A DNA stretch of 64,000 nt. It comes from Bosea sp. ANAM02 (GTDB lineage Bacteria > Pseudomonadota > Alphaproteobacteria > Rhizobiales > Beijerinckiaceae). Below, piece after piece: positions 61,180 through 64,000 of the stretch (its first letter is position 1; the number at the start of each line of letters is the position of its first letter). The stretch is taken from assembly GCF_011764485.1 (NCBI RefSeq), contig NZ_AP022848.1:462001-526000 (forward strand), read 5' to 3'. The notes beneath the pieces are model-generated. The model had not been told where the DNA came from. It saw nothing but the letters and a program-made list of their open reading frames with translations, and made no database searches. A program made the position numbers and the translations under genes.

Positions 61180-62616
61180 ATGACGAATTGGCCCGTCTAC
61201 GGCGAGATCACCGGCCCGATCGTGATGATCGGCTTCGGCTCGATCGGCCGCGGTACGCTGCCGCTGCTCGAACGGCACTTCAAGTTCGACAAGAGCCGCT
61301 TCGTCGTCATTGCTCCCGATGATTCAAATCGCCACCTGCTCGACGAGCGCGGTATCCGCTTCATCCAGGAAGCCGTCACCATCGAGAACTACAAGACGAT
61401 GCTGGAGCCGCTGCTGACCGTCGGCGGCGGGCAGGGCTTCTGCGTCAATCTTTCCTGCGATACCGGTTCGCGCGACATCATGGAGCTCTGCTCCAGTCTC
61501 GGCGCGCTCTATATCGACACGGTCAACGAGCCCTGGCTCGGCTTCTATTTCGACGAGAGCAAGGGGCCGGGCGAGCGCTCGAACTATGCGCTGCGCGAGA
61601 TGACGCTGGCGGCCAAGCGCGCCCGTGCGCCCGGCTCTACGACGGCCGTCTCCTGCTGCGGCGCCAATCCCGGCATGGCCTCCTGGCTCGCCAAGAAGGC
61701 GCTGCTGAACGTCGCCGCCGACATGCGCCTCAACGTGCCGCAGCCGAAGACCCGCGAAGAATGGGCCGGGCTGATGAAGCAGGTCGGCGTCAAGGGCATC
61801 CATATCGCCGAGCGCGACACGCAGCGTTCGAAGAACCCCAAGCCGCCTGGCGTCTTCGTCAACACCTGGTCGGTCGAGGGCTTCATCTCCGAGGGCGTGC
61901 AGCCGGCGGAGCTGGGCTGGGGCACGCATGAGACTTGGATGCCGGAGAACGCCCGCACCCATGAGAGTGGCTCGCAAGCGGCGATCTACCTGATGCAGCC
62001 TGGAGCGGAGACCAAGGTCAGGAGCTGGTGCCCGACGCCGGGCCCGCAATACGGTTTCCTGGTGACGCATAACGAGTCGATCTCGATCGCCGACTATTTC
62101 ACGGTGCGCGACGAGAGCGGCAAGGCGATCTACCGGCCGACCTGCCACTACGCCTACCACCCGGCGAACGACGCGGTGCTCTCTCTGCACGAGATGTTCG
62201 GCAATGCCGGGCGCCCGCAGGAGGAGCATCATATCCTCGAGGAGAACGAGGTCGTCGACGGCATCGACGAGCTCGGCGTGCTGCTCTACGGCCATGACAA
62301 AGGCGCCTACTGGTTCGGCTCGCAGCTTTCCACGGAAGAAGCGCGCAGGCTCGCCCCGTACCAGACCGCCACCGGCCTGCAGGTCACCTCGGCGGTGCTC
62401 GCGGGCATGGTCTGGGCGCTGGAGAACCCGAAGGCCGGCATCGTCGAGGTCGAGGAGATGGATCTCGACCGCTGCCTCGAAATCCAGATGCCCTATCTCG
62501 GGCCGGTGAAGGGCTACTACACCGACTGGACGCCGCTCGACGGCCGCCCGGGCCTGTTCCCGGAGGATATCGATACCAGCGACCCCTGGCAGTTCCGGAA
62601 CATCCTGGTTCGGTAA
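61180..62616 (+). CDS. hss: Homospermidine synthase
   Basis: A 478-residue NAD-dependent enzyme that joins two putrescines (or putrescine and spermidine) to give sym-homospermidine. The NAD-binding loop is VMIGFGSIGRGTLPLLERH. Family stretches follow: CVNLSCDTGSRDIMELCSSLGALYIDTVNEPWLGFY, STTAVSCCGANPGMASWLAKKALL, KGIHIAERDTQRSKNPK, EGVQPAELGWGTHE, TCHYAYHPANDAVLSLHEMFGN and PYQTATGLQVTSAVLAGMVWALENPKAGIVEVEEMD. The length is the family norm. AGGAG lies 9 nt before the ATG. Putrescine comes from the decarboxylase 1 kb upstream. Confidence 0.97.
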   Translation: MTNWPVYGEITGPIVMIGFGSIGRGTLPLLERHFKFDKSRFVVIAPDDSNRHLLDERGIRFIQEAVTIENYKTMLEPLLTVGGGQGFCVNLSCDTGSRDIMELCSSLGALYIDTVNEPWLGFYFDESKGPGERSNYALREMTLAAKRARAPGSTTAVSCCGANPGMASWLAKKALLNVAADMRLNVPQPKTREEWAGLMKQVGVKGIHIAERDTQRSKNPKPPGVFVNTWSVEGFISEGVQPAELGWGTHETWMPENARTHESGSQAAIYLMQPGAETKVRSWCPTPGPQYGFLVTHNESISIADYFTVRDESGKAIYRPTCHYAYHPANDAVLSLHEMFGNAGRPQEEHHILEENEVVDGIDELGVLLYGHDKGAYWFGSQLSTEEARRLAPYQTATGLQVTSAVLAGMVWALENPKAGIVEVEEMDLDRCLEIQMPYLGPVKGYYTDWTPLDGRPGLFPEDIDTSDPWQFRNILVR

Positions 62617-62630
62617 AGGCCGCCATTGAA

Positions 62631-62812
62631 GGGTGTCATCCCGTGCGCGCTGCGGCATGTGGATACCGCTGCGCAGACACGGGATCGTCTTCCGGAAAGG
62701 GCGCCTTCTGATGCAGGGAGGCGCCCTTTCCTTTTTAAAGGAGGCCTCTCGTCGCGCGGTCCCGTGTCTGCGCAGCAGCGTTTCACGCTGCAGCGCGCAC
62801 GGGATGACACCC
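62631..62812. repeat. Long nested inverted repeat A (182 bp)
   Basis: A perfect 22-bp outer stem (62631-62652 with 62791-62812), a perfect 14-bp inner stem GCGCAGACACGGGA/TCCCGTGTCTGCGC (62671-62684 with 62760-62773), and the terminator hairpin at 62694-62731 in the centre. The whole could fold into one cruciform. A related element lies directly downstream. Confidence 0.8.
62694..62736 (+). terminator. Intrinsic terminator of homospermidine synthase
   Basis: GGAAAGGGCGCC (62694-62705) pairs perfectly with GGCGCCCTTTCC (62720-62731), followed by T5. It lies 78 nt after the stop, inside repeat A. Confidence 0.85.
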
Positions 62813-62871
62813 TAGGATTTAGGGGTGACCTTTATCGCTCCGGCGCGGAATATCGTTGTTTGCTAACCGCT

Positions 62872-63043
62872 GTCTTCCCGTGCGCGCTGCGGCACGAAGT
62901 GCTGCTGCGCAGACACGGGACCGATTTCCGATAGGGGCGCTCCCTGGTGCAAGGGCGCGCCCTTTCGTTTGAGGGGCCCCTTCTCGTCGCAGGGTCCCGC
63001 ATCTGCGCAGCAGCACTTCGTGCCGCAGCGCGTGCGGGATGAC
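62872..63043. repeat. Long nested inverted repeat B (related to A)
   Basis: A perfect 28-bp stem (62886-62913 with 63002-63029) extended outwards by imperfect pairing to CCCG/CGGG and GTC/GAC ends. Its centre has a GGGGCGC/GGCGCGCCC hairpin. It shares TGCGCGCTGCGGCA and GCGCAGACACGGGA with element A. It ends right at the stop of the convergent transporter gene. Confidence 0.78.
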
Positions 63044-63046
63044 GCT

Positions 63047-64000
63047 CTATGACCTGCGGACCCTCACACCCGCGAGCAGCGCTGCGCCCGCCAGGAAGAA
63101 CAGGATCAGCACGGCAAGGCCCGCCCGCTGGCTGGCGAAGATCGTCGTCGCCAGCGCGACCAGCGTCGGCCCCAGGAAGGACGTGACCTTCCCCGACAAC
63201 GCGAAGAGCCCGAAGAACTCGCCGATGCGCCCTTCCGGCGCCAATCGCGCCATCAGGCTGCGCGAGGCCGCCTGCATCGGCCCGGCGACGAGGCCGATCA
63301 GCAGGCCGAGACCCAGATAGACCCGTTCCGGCAGCGAGGCGAAGAGCCCATCGCCGGCCATGGGCGGGGCGGCCGGGATCACGAACAGGATGTGGTCGGC
63401 GCCGAGCGAGAGAATGCCGATACAGGCGAAGAGCAGGCAGGCGATGGAACCCAGTACCACCGGCTTGCCGCCGATGCGGTCGTCGAGCTTACCGCCGAGC
63501 CAGGCTCCGAGCGTGCCGGTGACGGTGAGCAGGATGCCGAAGATGCCGAGCTCGATGGTCTGCCAGCCGAAGACGCCGGCCGCGTAGATGCCGCCGAAGG
63601 CGAAGAGCGCGACGAGCGCATCCTGATAAATCATGTTGGCGAGCAGGAAACGGCCGAGCGAGGGTAGCTTCGGCAGTTCGGCCAGCGTCTCCTTCAGGCG
63701 CCCGACGCCGCCCTTCGCCGCCTCGGCAAGGCTTAAGCCCGTCCTGCCGGAATCCGGGGTCAGCAAAAACATCGGCGTGACGAAGACGATGAACCAGAGC
63801 GCCGTCAGCGGACCGGAGAAGCGGTCGCCCTCGCGGGCGGCGGCGTCGAGACCGAAGATCGGCGCGATGCCGATGAGCGTCCTGCCGGTCTGCGGATCGG
63901 CGGCGAGCAGGCCCAGCGTGATCGCGAGCGAAAGCAGGCCGCCCAGATAGCCGATCGCCCAGCCGGTACCGGAGAGCCAGCCGAGCCGCTCCGGCGGCAC
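63047..64000 (-). CDS. UMF1-family MFS transporter, C-terminal part (runs off the right edge)
   Basis: 317 residues of a major-facilitator protein with about nine membrane segments; the N-terminus lies outside the window. GWAIGYLGGLLSLAITLGLL, FLLANMIYQDALVALFAFGGIYAAGVFGWQTIELGIFGILLTVTGTLGAWLGGKLDDRIGGKPVVLGSIACLL and LGLGLLIGLVAGPMQAASRSLMARLAPEGRIGEFFGLFALSGKVTSFLGPTL match the UMF1/Atg22-like family. Substrates of bacterial members are mostly unknown (amino acids have been suggested for the yeast relative). It converges with homospermidine synthase across the two long inverted repeats. Confidence 0.87.
   Translation of the reverse strand: MPPERLGWLSGTGWAIGYLGGLLSLAITLGLLAADPQTGRTLIGIAPIFGLDAAAREGDRFSGPLTALWFIVFVTPMFLLTPDSGRTGLSLAEAAKGGVGRLKETLAELPKLPSLGRFLLANMIYQDALVALFAFGGIYAAGVFGWQTIELGIFGILLTVTGTLGAWLGGKLDDRIGGKPVVLGSIACLLFACIGILSLGADHILFVIPAAPPMAGDGLFASLPERVYLGLGLLIGLVAGPMQAASRSLMARLAPEGRIGEFFGLFALSGKVTSFLGPTLVALATTIFASQRAGLAVLILFFLAGAALLAGVRVRRS

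Noticed and set aside
62631..63043. CRISPR-like array
   Set aside because: There are only two related units, they are inverted repeats and not direct repeats with unique spacers, and no cas gene is near.

Overview
The window reads as a chromosomal segment of a high-GC alphaproteobacterium of the order Hyphomicrobiales (Rhizobiales), most likely Bosea or a close relative. Evidence for this is the lone ornithine decarboxylase / GNAT / homospermidine synthase block, an IalB-family protein, a TorF/Gcw-type porin, a YadA-type adhesin of the rhizobial kind, and several families of Hyphomicrobiales-style intergenic palindromic repeats. The genus is an inference from gene content. I see no rRNA, tRNA, CRISPR array, prophage or transposase gene.

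Layout. (1) 0-6 kb: an amino-sugar locus. A ROK repressor diverges from nagB-nagA, and two paralogous solute-binding proteins plus a Gfo/Idh oxidoreductase flank them; a very strong hairpin terminator closes it. (2) 6.2-27.7 kb: an island for import and breakdown of peptides or unusual amides. It holds a complete Dpp/Gsi-type ABC importer (two permeases, a fused double ATPase, two paralogous family-5 binding proteins), an esterase-like hydrolase, a C45 Ntn-hydrolase, an M29 aminopeptidase, a P1/DmpA aminopeptidase, an ornithine cyclodeaminase-like enzyme, a fused HyuA-HyuB hydantoinase/oxoprolinase, an OPT-family permease and an AroM protein, with three local regulators (two GntR, one IclR). 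(3) 27.9-36.6 kb: cell envelope and housekeeping genes: a porin, a YafK-like L,D-transpeptidase lipoprotein, accA, a methyltransferase, a glyoxalase II-type hydrolase with a cupin and a GNAT, a MITE-like palindromic element, a small membrane protein, and a ROK protein whose motifs are in circularly permuted order. (4) 36.8-47.2 kb: an MscS-type channel, a CAP lipoprotein, a YadA-like adhesin, an AlkZ/YcaQ-like DNA glycosylase, a proline-rich DUF930 protein, mutT, a small lipoprotein, argJ and a parvulin-type isomerase. (5) 47.6-58.3 kb: secA, an IalB-like protein, the SPFH-NfeD pair, serA, a small conserved protein, a luciferase-like oxidoreductase, a Fur-family regulator, a small GNAT and opgG/opgD. 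(6) 58.3-64 kb: the polyamine block (ornithine decarboxylase behind a long structured leader, GNAT, homospermidine synthase behind a second structured leader), two long inverted-repeat elements and a truncated UMF1/MFS transporter.

How they work together. NagA deacetylates N-acetylglucosamine-6-P and NagB deaminates and isomerises the product, under control of the neighbouring ROK repressor. In the island, ABC-imported peptides or amides would be attacked by four different amide- or ester-cleaving enzymes, and cyclic products by the hydantoinase/oxoprolinase, with AroM a possible racemase. Ornithine decarboxylase supplies putrescine, from which homospermidine synthase makes homospermidine, a characteristic alphaproteobacterial polyamine.

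The most notable observations are the permuted ROK protein, the structured leader upstream of the decarboxylase (probably the alphaproteobacterial speF RNA element), the island as a unit, AroM with a racemase-like cysteine pair, and the palindromic elements at 34.6 kb and 62.6-63.0 kb.
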